This document shows, piece by piece, positions 46,173 to 57,460 of a DNA stretch of 64,000 nucleotides. The position numbers and the translations under genes are program-made. The stretch is taken from NCBI RefSeq assembly GCF_003597395.2, contig NC_133777.1, positions 57,281,136 to 57,345,135 on the forward strand, read 5' to 3'. This stretch comes from Chelonoidis abingdonii (lineage: Eukaryota > Chordata > Testudines > Testudinidae). The notes beneath the pieces are model-generated. The model saw only the letters and a list, made by a program, of their open reading frames with translations. It was not told the DNA's origin and did no database searches. Position 1 is the first letter of the stretch; each line of letters starts with the position of its first letter.

Positions 46173-47267
46173 TGTGACATACTATACCTTGGGGGAGCCT
46201 CTTGTAACTCCCATATTCCTCATTTAGATATAATTGTGCTCTTGCATATAAAGCATGTCATGTGAGGTGTCAGGGGAAAGGTTATGATCTAATGGAAGTC
46301 ATTTCTTTATTCATATATATATATATATCTATATATCATGAATGCATATGAAGTTATGAGAATTGTGTTGTATGGTTGTCACTAAAACATGCTGTAAATT
46401 GGGGAATCATCCAGATATTAACTCCCCAGAGATGAGGAAAGTAACCAACACCCAGGCAGGGTATCAAACAATCCATCAGGGGAATTGCTCAAACTTGCTT
46501 GGGGATTCAGCAATGCCCACGAGACATGCCTGGACTTGTGGACCCCAAGCACATGGGAGTGAAGGTATAAAACAGAACACAGGCGCCCCATTCTTGGCCT
46601 TTCTCCTGCCCCTACCGATGCTGCAAGCAACCAAGACACTCACAGAAGACTGAAGACTCCAGCAGAGGAGACTGGCCCAGGTTTAAGGGACAAACTTGTA
46701 TATTAAAGACTGCAATATCCAGTGGGGTGAGAAAAACTGCTTAGTCTAGATATTGCCCAGTCTAATAGGGTCGAGAGTTTAGAGTGTGTGCTTATATTTT
46801 CTTTTCTTTTGGTAACTAACTCTGACTTTTTGCCTATCACTTAAAATCTATCTTTTGTAGTCAATGCATTTAACTGTTTATCTTTACCAGTGAATTTGCC
46901 TGAAGAGTGTTGCAAATCTGCTCAGGTTTGCAAAGGCTGATGTATATGCACTTTCTATTGATGAAGTGGTGAACCAATTAATAAATTCGTCTTGAGCAGT
47001 GCAAGATAGTATATTCCTGAGATACAGTGCAGAGAGCTGGGGGCATTTGGCTGGTGCCTTTCCCTGTATGATTCATGAGTGGCTCTGGGAGCATTCATGC
47101 AATATAGCTGGGTGTGGAGCACCACATGCTGTTGTGCTGAGTAATCACAGGCCTGGAGGGGTTTGCTGCTTGTCACTAGCAAAGCATTATGACAGTCAGC
47201 CCAGGCTGGAGAGTTAGGGGGGTACAGCTGTCCCAGTCCCAGCCTGTACCCCAGGGATGCTGGCACA
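46173..47267 (+). mobile_element. Complete solo LTR, 1095 bp, inside CR1
   Basis: Starts TGTGACATACTATACC and ends GGATGCTGGCACA (inverted tips TGTG and CACA), flanked by CACCC on both sides. Removing it restores a continuous CR1 sequence. A TATA box (TATAAAA at 46566-46572) and a later AATAAA near 46980 suggest a plus-strand LTR with U3 of about 0.4 kb and a long R-U5. No internal coding region is present, so it is solo. It contains an (AT)n run at 46313-46329. It does not resemble the gypsy LTRs at 25769 or 39266. A retroviral or other LTR class cannot be decided. Confidence 0.85.
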
Positions 47268-47272
47268 CACCC
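47268..47272. repeat. Target-site duplication CACCC, right copy
   Basis: Matches 46168-46172. CR1 sequence continues directly after it (TTGTGCACATGG). Confidence 0.8.
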
Positions 47273-48840
47273 TTGTGCACATGGTTCTTGACACCCTCCA
47301 AGAATTCTATTAGATAAGTGTGGCATTATTTCCCTTTACAAAAGCTGTGTTGGCTCTTCTCCAACATATTGTGTTCATCTGTGCATCTGACAAATCTGTT
47401 GTTTGCTATAGTTTCAACCAATTTGCCTGGTACTGAGGTCAGACTTACCAGCCTGTAAGTACCAGGATTGTCTATGGAGCCCTTTTAAAAAATTTGCAAT
47501 GCCTTATTTAATCTTCAATCTTCTGGTACAGAGGCTGATTTAAGTGATAGGTTACATACCACAGTTAATAGTTATGCAATTTCATATATGAAATCCCTTC
47601 ATCACTTTTGGGTGAATACCATGTGGTCCTAATGACTTACATTTTAATTTATCATTATTTTTTTTTTGTTTAACACTTCTATTGATACCTCAGTCTGGGA
47701 AAGTTCCTCAGATTTGTCTAAAAAGAATGGGTTAGGTGTGGGGATATGAGGGAGATTCTCTGCAGTGAAGACCAATACAAAGAATTAATTTACCTTCTCT
47801 ACAATGGCCTTGTCTTCCTTGAGTACACCTTTAGCATCTTGATTGTCCCATCATCCCACTGATTGTTTTCAGGCTTCCTGCTTCTGATGTCTTTTTTTTT
47901 AAATTGCTGTTAGAGTTTGTGTCTTTTGGTAGTTGGGCTCTTCAAATTCTAATTCTACAATCTGGTTCCTTTTTGGTTTAGGTGAAACCTATGCTTCCTG
48001 CGTAGGCTCCTCCTTTTCCCCCAAAGTTCCCCAGTTCCTAATAAAGCTAAATCCCTCCTCCAAACGCTATTGTCTCATCCACACATTGATATCCTGCAGT
48101 TCTGCTTGCCTAACTGGCTGTATGTGTGGCACTGGAAGCATTTCAGAGAATGCTATCATGGAGGTCCTGGACTTTAATCTCTGACCTAGAAGCCTAAATT
48201 TGGCCTCCAGGACCTCTTTTCTACCTTTCCCTATGTCACTGGTACCTACATACACCATGACCACCGGTTGCTCCACAGTACTGTACATAAGTCTGTCTAG
48301 ACGTCCTGAGAGGTCTATAACCTTCACATGCAGCAGGCAATTCACAATGCAGTTCTCCCAGTCATCACAAACCAACTATCTCCATTTCTAATAATCAAAT
48401 TTCCCATTACTATTACCTACCTCTTCATAATAACTTGGCTTCTTTCCCGAGAGAGGTATCCTCAGTATGAGAGGATATGATGACATCATATGGAAGAAGG
48501 CTCCCAGCTATGGGACTGTTTCCCTTCACTCTAGTTTATGTTCTTTTTCCCCCTCAACAGCAAATAGGCTGTCTCTCAGGGAATCGGACCACTGTACTCG
48601 GTCCCGGAAAGTCTTGTGTGTACCTCTTGGTCTCTCTTATCTCCTCCAGTTCAGCCACAGGTGTTGGTAACCAGTACTCAGTCTCTGAGGGCCATGAATT
48701 GCTTGCACCACATGCGCGCACACATGCTACCTGACCACAAGGCAGGTAATCCATACATGCTGCATTCAGTGCAATAAACTGGATTCTCCCCTCCCCCACA
48801 ACAAATGCTCACTCTGCTGCTTGACTTCTGCCTCCATGAT
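47273..48840 (-). mobile_element. CR1 LINE, 5' segment with RT N-terminus and ORF1
   Basis: After the LTR, the reverse-complement CR1 continues through the start of the reverse transcriptase (TYRLVSLTSVPGKLVE on the minus strand near 47400-47460) up to about 47890. From about 47990 the sequence is ORF1. The endonuclease that should lie between ORF1 and the RT is missing, so this copy carries an internal deletion. The upper limit is uncertain. GC-richer sequence up to about 49285 (CTCCCCTGTTTGCTAGCCAC) may be its 5' UTR. Confidence 0.78.
48067..48375 (-). pseudogene. CR1 ORF1 remnant, esterase-like domain
   Basis: A 102-codon open piece has VIDLSGRLDRLM, PVVMVYVGTSDIGKG and EAKFRLLGQRLKSRTSM. 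CR1 ORF1 proteins of many vertebrates carry an SGNH/GDSL-type esterase domain. The block VVxVHVGTNDIGKG is its third-motif region, and here the Asn of GxND reads Ser (GTSD). ORF1 continues toward higher coordinates, where stops break it. The start of intact ORF1 is not preserved, so the element is inactive. Confidence 0.72.
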
Positions 48841-49600
48841 TTTTACTCCTATGGCTTTTTGTTTTGTTTTTGAGGAGGGGGCATTTATTGGCCGAAGTTT
48901 AGAGAATGTTTGTATGATGTATTTGCCTGTCACACTCCCTCGCAAAACTCCCTCTGGTCACTTAGGAGCAAGCTTTTTAAACCTCTGTTCTCCCTGAGTT
49001 AGCTCCCCACCTTCATCAAGGGATCCTAAAGGGATTACGGATCCAAGAATGGCAGGCTAGAGCCCCACTAGGAAGCTCTCAGCCTTGCATAGCAGGCCAC
49101 TAGGCTCAGCACATAGACCCCCAAACAGACCACACTATAAACTTTAATCGAGCAAGCACATGGCAAACAAGCAAGCACGCAACAAACAAACAGATAGCAA
49201 ACTTGCCCCCGGGGTTCACGTAGTCATTCCTCCTTCACCTGGAAACTCCCTCTCAGACCTCCCCTGTTTGCTAGCCACTGGAAAATTAAAGAATACATTG
49301 GATCAGTCGTATGAAAATTAGTTTGTGTTATCAATGGGTCATCTGTCCTTAGGGCACTGCAGCAACACTGGATAAAATCCAGTTTAAGATGAGGAGAGTC
49401 CGTGCACTGTGATAATATTTAAACTGTCAGCTTGCTTTTCCCTAACTAAAACAGCTGTGGATAGGGCTGGTGCTACTTCCCCTTGATGAAGATGATTTGT
49501 CGCTGTGCTCCAGATTCTGTCACCTTTACTCACCTGAGTATTGCCTTACTTTGCACATAGTCATATTTATCTAAATGGAGCTACTTGCAAGAGTAAGGTG
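48841..49600. other. Possible CR1 5' region, then unassigned
   Basis: 48900-49285 is GC-richer and contains CTCCCTCGCAAAACTCCC and GACCTCCCCTGTTTGCTAGC, phrases I associate with the 5' side of turtle CR1 copies. The claim is weak. From 49285 it is unassigned. Confidence 0.3.
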
Positions 49601-49639
49601 CTACTCAGTGTTAGAAAGGGTAGTGACTCTACCTATTTA

Positions 49640-49750
49640 TATTGCCCTCATCATGGTAGTAGAGATCACACAGGAAATGTCTGTCTGAGCCAGGATCTGA
49701 ACCTAGATCTCCTGAGTTCCAGTCCTGTGCGCTATCCACTAGTACATTTT
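49640..49750 (-). repeat. MIR-type SINE remnant
   Basis: GATCACACAGGAAATGTCTG, GAGCCAGGATCTGAACC, TAGATCTCCTGAGTTCCAGT and CTATCCACTAG follow the reverse complement of the MIR/tRNA-SINE head (B-box side). Confidence 0.6.
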
Positions 49751-50719
49751 TCCGACCCCTAAATCTGACTCTTAAAATTCTGAGAAACTGAATAAAGTAG
49801 GAAGATGAACTACCTTTGAGCGTAGAGAAATGATGGTTCTCTTCACAATGAATCACCATGTATTTTAGACTTGATTGGCTGTCAGATCACATTTAATGCT
49901 TTGTTTAATCCTTTATATCATCATGATTTGAGTGGATAGTGGAATCTCTGGTGGTGAAGAATTCTGCCTGTCCAACTGCTGTGAACTTTCTTGGCAATTA
50001 TTTGGAATCCGTGTCAAAAACCTCTGATTGTTCAGAGGCTAGTTAATTGAGTCTAAAAGGGAGAGAAATAAAGTCTATGCAAGGCCACACAAATTCTTCA
50101 TGCTAGTGTTGCTATCAAACTATCATCAACAAAAAGGGTAATAGAGACTGCATCCCACAGCCTTTCAACTGAAATATCTCTTGAAATATTATTTTACCTT
50201 CTGATTCTGATTATTTGCCATTATTTGCTCTGATGAACCCCATATTTTAGCCAAATTCCATTCCCATTCAACCTGGCCTTGGGCAGTCCTCACATCCTTC
50301 TGAAGGGATTTGCAGCCAGCGTAAAGCAGAATGGTGTGGGAATTTTCCACAGGAAATAAGTCAAAATGTAGTTCAGTTTTCAAAATGAGACTACTTCTTG
50401 GGACTTACTGGGAAAGAGGTCTATGAGGGCAGATGAGATTCAAGCAGCAGTGAAAACAGGAGCATCTGACTTAAACACAAATGCACACTGGGTGATTCAT
50501 GAGAAGTGGAAAATATTTAGAAGTTAAAGCAGACTTTAGGTGTTTATAGGGTAAACTGCCTTTGTGTGTTTATATATATATATATTTGTGTGTCTGTCTG
50601 TCTGTATTTCTTTCTTGCACATATACAAATAGGCACTTCCATGGTACTTTCATATGAGGAGCTTCATTTTTCTTTTTTCAAACACAAATAAACGTAGTCT
50701 CAAAGCATCCTTGCGAATG
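49751..50719. other. Unassigned stretch
   Basis: An (AT)n run at about 50570-50585 and a TCTG tetramer run after it. No gene or recognisable mobile element. Confidence 0.4.
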
Positions 50720-50727
50720 AGCTAGAT
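50720..50727. repeat. Target-site duplication AGCTAGAT, left copy
   Basis: Perfect 8-bp match with 51640-51647. Confidence 0.85.
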
Positions 50728-51639
50728 CAGAGGCGGGCAAACTTTTTTGGCCTTAGGGCTGAATCAGGTTTTGGAAATTGTATGGAGGGCTGGTTAGGGG
50801 AGGCTGTGCCTCCCCAAACAGCCAGTCGTAGCCGGCCCTGCCTCCTATCCGACCTCCCTCCCACTTCTCGCCCCCTGATGCCCCCCCGGCAGGACTCCTG
50901 CCCCATCCAACCCCCAGTTCCCTGATGGCGCCCCCCCTCAGGACCCCTGCCCCATCCACCGCTCTGCTAGCTGTCCCGTGACCACCCCTGGAATCTCCAC
51001 CCCTGACTGCTCCCTGCCCATCCAATCCCCCCTCTTTCCTGACTGCCCTCCAGGACCCCTGCACCTATTCAAACCCCCATTCCCTGCCCTCTGACTGCTC
51101 TGAGCCCTATCCCTACCACTGCCCCCTGACCACCCCCCCCGAACTCTCCTGCCCTCTGTCCAACCCCCCCTGCTCTCTGTCCTCTGACTGCCTCTGGAAC
51201 CCCTGCCCCTGACTTATTCCCGCCACCTCATCCAACTCCCCCTCCTTCCTGACTGCCCCCGGAACCTCTGTCCCCATTCAAACCCCCTGCCCTCTGACCG
51301 CCTCGACCCCTATCCACACCCCAAACTCCTCTGCCCTCTGTCCAGCCCCACCCCACTCCCTGCCCCCTTACCGCACTGCCTGGAGCACCAGTGGCTGGTG
51401 ACGCTACAGCCGAGCTGCCAGGCTGAAGCCAGCCATGCCACAGTGCAGCACAGAGCACTGGGTCAGGCCAGGCTCTGCAGCTGTGCTGCCCGGCTGCCCA
51501 GAGCCTTGTGCCGGTGGCATGGTGTGCTGAGGCTGCGGGGGAAGGGGAATCGCAGGGGAGGGGTCAGGGGTAGCCTCCCGGGCCAGGAGCTCAGGGACCG
51601 GGCAGGAAGGTCCCACGGGCCATAGTTTTCCCACTGCTG
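50728..51639. mobile_element. hAT-type MITE, 912 bp, complete, with perfect 8-bp TSD
   Basis: Left end CAGAGGCGGGCAAACTTTTT; right end GCCATAGTTTTCCCACTGCTG. The inner ends mirror (GGCAAAC and GTTTTCCC). Flanked by AGCTAGAT on both sides. The body is a C-rich series of loosely repeated phrases such as CCCCTGCCC, CCTGACTGCCC and CATCCAACCCCC, the complement of the G-rich half of the copy at 44279-44993. The long ORFs crossing it arise from this composition. No transposase is encoded. Confidence 0.86.
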
Positions 51640-51647
51640 AGCTAGAT
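51640..51647. repeat. Target-site duplication AGCTAGAT, right copy
   Basis: Perfect match with 50720-50727. Confidence 0.85.
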
Positions 51648-52580
51648 AGTATCAACCAAATTTTACAATTGAAATGCAGGTCTAGTCCAGTTATGGCCCC
51701 ACTGTGCCACTCGTGGCATAAAGGGGGTGTAATCCAGCCACAGATCACCAGCAGAGAATTCTATTGGTGCAGGGAAAACCCTGCTGGAGTGCTTGGCCCT
51801 CTGCTTCTTCCCCACCCAGTCACAACGCCAATCATCCACTGGCACTGAGTCCATTAGGGGCCCTGCGTCAGTGGCATAACTTAGAGCTGCCTGGCAACAG
51901 TTCTAAGTTGAATCATGGCTGGGATTGGTGCTTGGAATCAGGGAACTGGAATCCAGTCCTCGACACATACACACATCGTTGCACAGTGCAGTGTTCTGGC
52001 TCAGAAGAAAATCTGCCAAGGGTCATGCTCTAGGTCCGTGGTAGAGCCAGGGGTACAGTGAGTGCCAATTGTCTGCTTCGACTAATAGTTGTGCTGTACT
52101 GTATTGTTGTTCCTACTGTCCATCATCAAAGAAAATAATCTTGTGGAGTATGCTGGGGGATACTATTCACTTTTCACTTCTGTATTAAGTGTGTTACTGT
52201 CACTGAAAGCTAATCAGTATAGAGACAGCCAGTTTTAGAGTGTGTGAAGTGTGAGTATGAGGGTCCTCTAGCATGAGAACATTGAACAGTCGGTCTTCTT
52301 TGGTATTTTGTATTAATCACCTTTACAGAAGCTGTCTGTCTTGTTCATATTCTGGAAAGCCAAGTATGTGAAAAGTGTGTTTTTTGTCAGCAATCTCTTA
52401 CCTTTTCAGAATCTAGCCGGTCACCTTTAAATAGCGTGCCATGTTTTCTTGTCTAGTGAATCAGTGATACACTACTAATCCCAGAAGCGTGTACATTATA
52501 TGGTAGCCACTTTGACTGTGAAACTGCTATATTTTTTCCTGTGCTTTTATTTATGTGTTTTCAACACTTTACACTGGCTC
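51648..52580. other. Unassigned stretch
   Basis: Nothing recognisable apart from moderate GC at the left, next to the MITE. Confidence 0.38.
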
Positions 52581-52770
52581 CAGGTGCTGACTATCAGCTT
52601 TCCCCGGGGGTGCTCCACCCCCACTTGGCCCCGAAGCCCTGCTCCGCCTCCATCCCTTTCCCCAAGGCTCTGCCCCACCTCTTCCTGCCCCTGTTCTGCC
52701 CCCTTCCCTGAGCGCACACTGCCCCCGACCCTCCCTCTCAAGCCCGCCGACAGCAATTCTGGCAGAACAG
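52581..52770 (+). mobile_element. MITE fragment, CAGGTGCYGAC family
   Basis: Starts CAGGTGCTGACTATCAGC and passes through CCCCGGGGGTGCTCCACCCC and CTGCTCCGCCTCCATCCC. The same left end begins the block at 63203, and what seems to be its right part occurs at 61533-61615. The right end is not seen here. Confidence 0.5.
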
Positions 52771-52904
52771 ACAATAGGCCCCCACGCACGCACAAGCCAT
52801 GCCTACCCAGATGCAGTCCACCTGACATTTGGGCAGTGCTGCACCCATGCTGCTGGGCATGCTCTTCCGGCACGTCCAGAGCTTCCACATGACTGTTTGG
52901 TAGG

Positions 52905-53560
52905 GTTACCAACTGTCTAATCGTGCAAACCCAAAGACCCTTGCCCCGTCCCCTTCTCTGAGGTCACGGCCCTGTCCTGCCCCTTCTGAGGCCCTGCCCC
53001 CTGCTCATTTCATCCGCCCTCCCTCCGTTGCTTACTCTCACCAGGCTGGGACAGAGGGTTGAGGTGGGAGGGGGTGCAGGCTGTGGGAGGGAGTTTGGGT
53101 GCAGGGTTGGGCTCTGGAAGGGAGTTTGGGTGCAGGAGGAGGCTCTGGGAGGGAATTTGGGTGTGGGAGGGGGTGCAGGGTGCTGACTCTGGGAGGAAGT
53201 TTGGGTGAGGAAGGGGGTGTGGTGTGTTTGCTCTAGGCTGGGGCAGGGAGTTGGGGTATAGGAAGAGGTCAGGGGATCAATGCTTAACTCGGGCAGCTCC
53301 CAAAAGCGACCAGCACTCCCCTCTGGCAGTGGCTCCTATGCAGGGGGCCCAGGGGATCTCCGTGCGCCACTGCCTGCAGGCACTGCCCCCGCAGCTCCCA
53401 TTGGCCACAATTCCCAGCTCGGAGCAGGAGCAGCGTGCGGAGACCCCCTCTTCCCCAGAGCCCACAGGGATGTGCTTGCTGCTTCTGGGAGCGGCATGGA
53501 GCGAGGGCAGGCAGGAAACCTGGCTTAGTCCCACTGCACTGCCAGTGGCTGGAAGCCCCT
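52905..53560. repeat. G-rich interspersed repeat with short tandem units
   Basis: Starts GGTAGGGTTACCAACTGTC and then consists of loosely repeated units with GGGAGGGAGTTTGGGTGCAG (several times from 53090 to 53230), ending in GC-rich sequence. I recognise it as a turtle-type repeat but cannot name it. The overlapping ORFs in several frames are compositional artefacts. Confidence 0.5.
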
Positions 53561-53696
53561 GAGCCCTTTTAAATCACCCAGGCCCCTGGGCAATTGCCTC
53601 CTTTGACCTCCCCGCTCAGTGGGCCTGCTCCCCATCCGCCCAGCGCCTCCTGCCTACTGCTGATCGGCAGCAGGCAGGAGGTATTGGGTGGGACAG

Positions 53697-53780
53697 GGCC
53701 GCCCGGGGGGGGGGCAAGTGGGGCAATTTGCCCTGGGCCCGCAGGGGCCCCCGGCCGCGACTGTGTGACTGTGTCTGATA
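53697..53780. repeat. MITE fragment, GGGGCAAGTGGGGCAATTTG family
   Basis: GGGCCGCCCGGGGG then GGCAAGTGGGGCAATTTGCC, the same internal and left-terminal sequence as the complete copy at 61393-61532. The right end is not present. Confidence 0.55.
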
Positions 53781-54786
53781 CTCCCCTGACGGGGCCCGGC
53801 TGGCCGAAGGCAGCTCTAACCTCTGTCTCTCGGAAGCAGCAGCGAGGCAACCCGAGACGCTGAGGGGAGGCAGAGCCAGCCGCTGGGGGTCCATAGTCCT
53901 GTGACTTACCAGGCAAACCAGGCAACAAACACCGTGACCCACTCACCGTTGCTTCCTCTTGATCGCTTCTCTGAAATGCCAGGGCCACAGGCAATTACAA
54001 GTTCTATTGCCTTTACTTGTAAAATAGAGAAAACATTCATTCCCACCTCCTCACCCAGAGGCACATGCCAACAGGTTCCTCTGATCGCTGTTGCTAGACG
54101 ACCACCCCGCATTCAGTGATTTGGTAACCAACCCAAGCCAAAATCTAATCACTTGGCAACCGATCTTGTTTGGCTGGATCCTAGTAGATTAGAGGCTGTA
54201 AATGTAATAAAATCTGGTCCTGGAGCCTATTCCCCAGTCCCCAGCTCATGCACTTCAGCTGTTAGGGACCATTATGCCTACAGTTCTAGGACTCTTGCGT
54301 CTGCACCCGATAATCCTTTTGACCCCTTTTTACAAATGTCATATACAAACCCGTCCCGTTTGTGCCACCGTCACCCTGAAATGAATGCCTGAGATCCCGA
54401 GTCAACTAAACAAAAGATGTATATACCAGGAGCTGGTCCCTATGTCTCATTGATCCCTTTTCAATCTATCTTATACAGCCTATTAACTGTTCCTAGGATA
54501 TCTATCATGTATTCTCAACCTCCAAATACACTCTTTTAGATGACCTTCGCGACGTTTTAGTATGTTAATGTTCATTTCAACTTCCAAACATTTCCAAACA
54601 AATGCACTAACAGCTGATAGGCAATATTTGCATACATAATTAATTCACAATAACTGGAGTAGTAGGGGAGGGGGGGGCGGGGGGGGAGGGTTTGGGGATC
54701 GGGGATGTTGTAGGTGGGGTGTGTGGTACGTTAGCGAAATCTCGCTGGAACCAACTCTAGAAACAGAAACAAGCGCCATTCCGGTT

Positions 54787-55260
54787 GTGTGGACCAATTT
54801 TCAAAATCTTGCCATCTTCAGAAACAGAGGCCCAGGGAATGTTCCACCCCACCCTCTTCCAAACCTTGAGCGACCACGCTGGGATAGTTGTCTGCCTTAA
54901 TCTTGGATTCCATTTCTAGTATATAGCGAGTACAGGAAAGTGATGTAGTGTGATAGCAGGACAAACTTTTAGTTTTGCATTCAGCATGAGGACACCTGGA
55001 TAATGAAGCCATGTCGGTGTTCGTCCCCATGGTTCTCTTCCCATCATCCCATTTCAGTACTTCCTAGCAGCCAGATGTTATGTTTTCCAAGGAACGTAAC
55101 ATTTAAATAATTCATGACCCTGATCGTCAATGTGAACTTCAAGCAGATTTGGATATTTTACACTGGAACGCGCGGCTCTTGACGTTTCCTGTAGCTTGAT
55201 TTGTCTATGTTGTGCTTGACGAATTATGCTACCATTTGCATGTGCCTGACATGAGGGGAC
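54787..55260 (+). repeat. Noisy copy of the sequence at 57124-57460
   Basis: Shared anchors, in order: TGTGGACCAATTTTCAAAAT, CTTGCCATCTTCAG, TACAGGAAAGTGATGTAGTG, TTTTAGTTTTGC, AGCATGAGGAC, CCATGTCGGT, AGCAGCCAGAT, CAGATTTGGAT, ATGTGCCT. Between anchors this copy is mostly longer, with one- to several-base insertions. Confidence 0.8.
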
Positions 55261-55949
55261 TAAGCCAAAACCCAGAGCTTGAGTTTTCCCCCTGTGTCAA
55301 GAAACAAAAAGATGTCAATGCTCTTGTGGCCAAATAATGAAATAATGTGCTTTAGAATGTGCTACTTGCTTAGACAGGATAATCACAGAGGAATAAGAAT
55401 GTACCACTACTGGATACAGATCAAGGTCCTACTAACAGCAACAGGTAATCCTGTCTTAAATGTATAATACAACCGACAGTAACGGCGAATGCAAGGTGCT
55501 TACAGAGGAAAATGAACAAACAGATAAGAAATCAAAGTGAACAATATCCCATTGCTACTCATGAAAATCCAAGCTCTGGCGAAAATAGAGCTAGAGACAA
55601 TACCATCACCATAGTCCAATGAATCTGCATAGCATTGATGGCAAAATATCACTCACCAACAAGAAACAAACTGCTGATTCTATACAGTTCTTTATTTGAC
55701 CCCACTGATATAGATGTCTATGAACCTTACACCAAACATCCTACAATGCAGACAGAATTGCACCAGGTCTGACTAGTACAATTCGCAAATGAAGAAATAC
55801 TAGATATTACACTTTTGTTTTGTTTAATATAGAAGACTGAGCTACCATATATAATGTCATAAAGGGTGACCTCAAACATAGTTCTAGCTCTAAGTACTGA
55901 AAAGGAATAATAAATAACACTCATTGCCAATTGAATCCTTTCTCTTTCT

Positions 55950-56640
55950 TAATATATCCTTATTCAGACATAAACATACTGGCCCCAGTACATGATTTGT
56001 TTTTTAGGACTCGTACCATAGGGGCACATCTGGTAGCGGCCCTTAAGTCCCGTCTCTTTGTCAAAGGTCTTCCAAAAAAAAGTCCACAGGTTATCAGCAT
56101 GTTATTCTCCTTATCAATCCTCTCACTTATATGGAAGGCTGTTCATACCGCTAAACATTTGTGCTCTTTCTGTATAGTTTCCAATTCCAATATATTCTTT
56201 TTTGAAGATGGGTTTATAATCGAGAACATGATATTCTTCCTGTTATATCCCTGTCCCTTTCTTATGGTATTTCGAAGACATTTCTGTAGCTATTTTGACT
56301 GCGCTTGCGCCCAGTGATTAGAATGTTTTCACGGAACTAACCACAAATAACTCCAGTATCTCATCTTCAGAGTGGTAAACAGCTAATTTAGGACCCATTG
56401 AACTTTATATGTGTAGTGCATCGATTGGTTTTCCAATGTCAATTACATTGCATTTATCATCGATGTCAATGCCTGATCTTAGCGTGCTAGCCGCATCATT
56501 CATTATTTTGCACCAGCCTCATACCAGTTTGTGAGAATCCTTTGTAACTCTTACTCGGCAGTCTGCTGGCTTAACTATCCACTTAAACTGTTTACCGCGC
56601 GCTTTTCCAGTCATCTGCAACAAGTATTGGCTACTATCTC
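55950..56640 (-). mobile_element. CR1 LINE fragment, error-rich
   Basis: Reverse-complement CR1 ORF2/3' sequence: CCAATTCCAATATATTCTTT, CCCTGTCCCTTTCTTATGG, TCAATTACATTGCATTTATC and GTGAGAATCCTTTGTAACTC match, in the same order, the copy at 45440-45840. It contains many short insertions relative to that copy, in line with the poor quality of this region. Confidence 0.7.
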
Positions 56641-57098
56641 ATCAAAGGAATGGCTTCAACTTAGACACCAAGAAATAACAGTATAAGAAAGGGGAACTCA
56701 GCTAATTGGAAACAAGAAAGGATCATGTGGGAAGGAAAGGGATTGGGTGAACTCCAATAAGTACATAAATATCAATAAATCAAAAACGTTGACGACGTGC
56801 TTTAGCAACACTCCACCAGGAGATGGCAAGCAAGGAATAAATCCAGACACCTAAGTGCTAAGTGCACAAATAAACTTTGGACCAGATTAAACTAGCAAAC
56901 AGTGGTTCATACGCCTGGAGTGGTAGAGCTTAAGCCTATGTGCTGCCTGGTACTGTTACTTACTTCTGTTACAAGCCTTGGTTGGCTCACTCAGATAGGC
57001 AGTGCCACGGTCAGGATCCGCTGCCACTTTGGATGCGGTCTCTGCATAGGCTGGAACTCCGCTTGCCCACGTGCACTAGATTCCCGAACAGTTACACC

Positions 57099-57123
57099 NN
57101 NNNNNNNNNNNNNNNNNNNNNNN
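57099..57123. other. Assembly gap, 25 N
   Basis: A run of exactly 25 N. A fixed round number like this usually marks a join of unknown length. Confidence 0.99.
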
Positions 57124-57460
57124 TTTGTGGACCAATTTCAAAATCTTGCCATCTTCAGATAAGCAAGGCAAGAATTTCCACCCCACCCTTCTTTCAACCT
57201 TGGGACACCGCTGGTATTGTTCTTTCTTGGATTCCTTTCTAGTATACTGGAGTACAGGAAAGTGATGTAGTGTGTGCAGGACAGATTTTTAGTTTTGCCA
57301 ATTAGCATGAGGACCTGGTAATCGACCATGTCGGTTCAGCATGTTCTCAGCAGCCAGATTAGTTTTAGATCATATGCAGACTTTCCAGATTTGGATTATT
57401 GGACCAGTGATGTCTATTGTGCTTTGGACTTTTCTAGTTTTAATGTGCCTAAGTACACTT
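57124..57460 (+). repeat. Cleaner copy of the sequence at 54787-55260
   Basis: Starts at the base after the gap and matches 54787-55260 through many anchors. It is shorter, which fits insertion errors in the other copy. Alternatively it is a genuine diverged duplication. Confidence 0.78.

Noticed and set aside
50753..51854. Several ORFs of 60-114 codons in different frames
   Set aside because: They arise from the C-rich MITE at 50728-51639 and its flank.
53224..53994. Multiple ORFs of 80-141 codons on both strands
   Set aside because: They overlap each other in several frames within a GC-rich repeat. No domain is visible.
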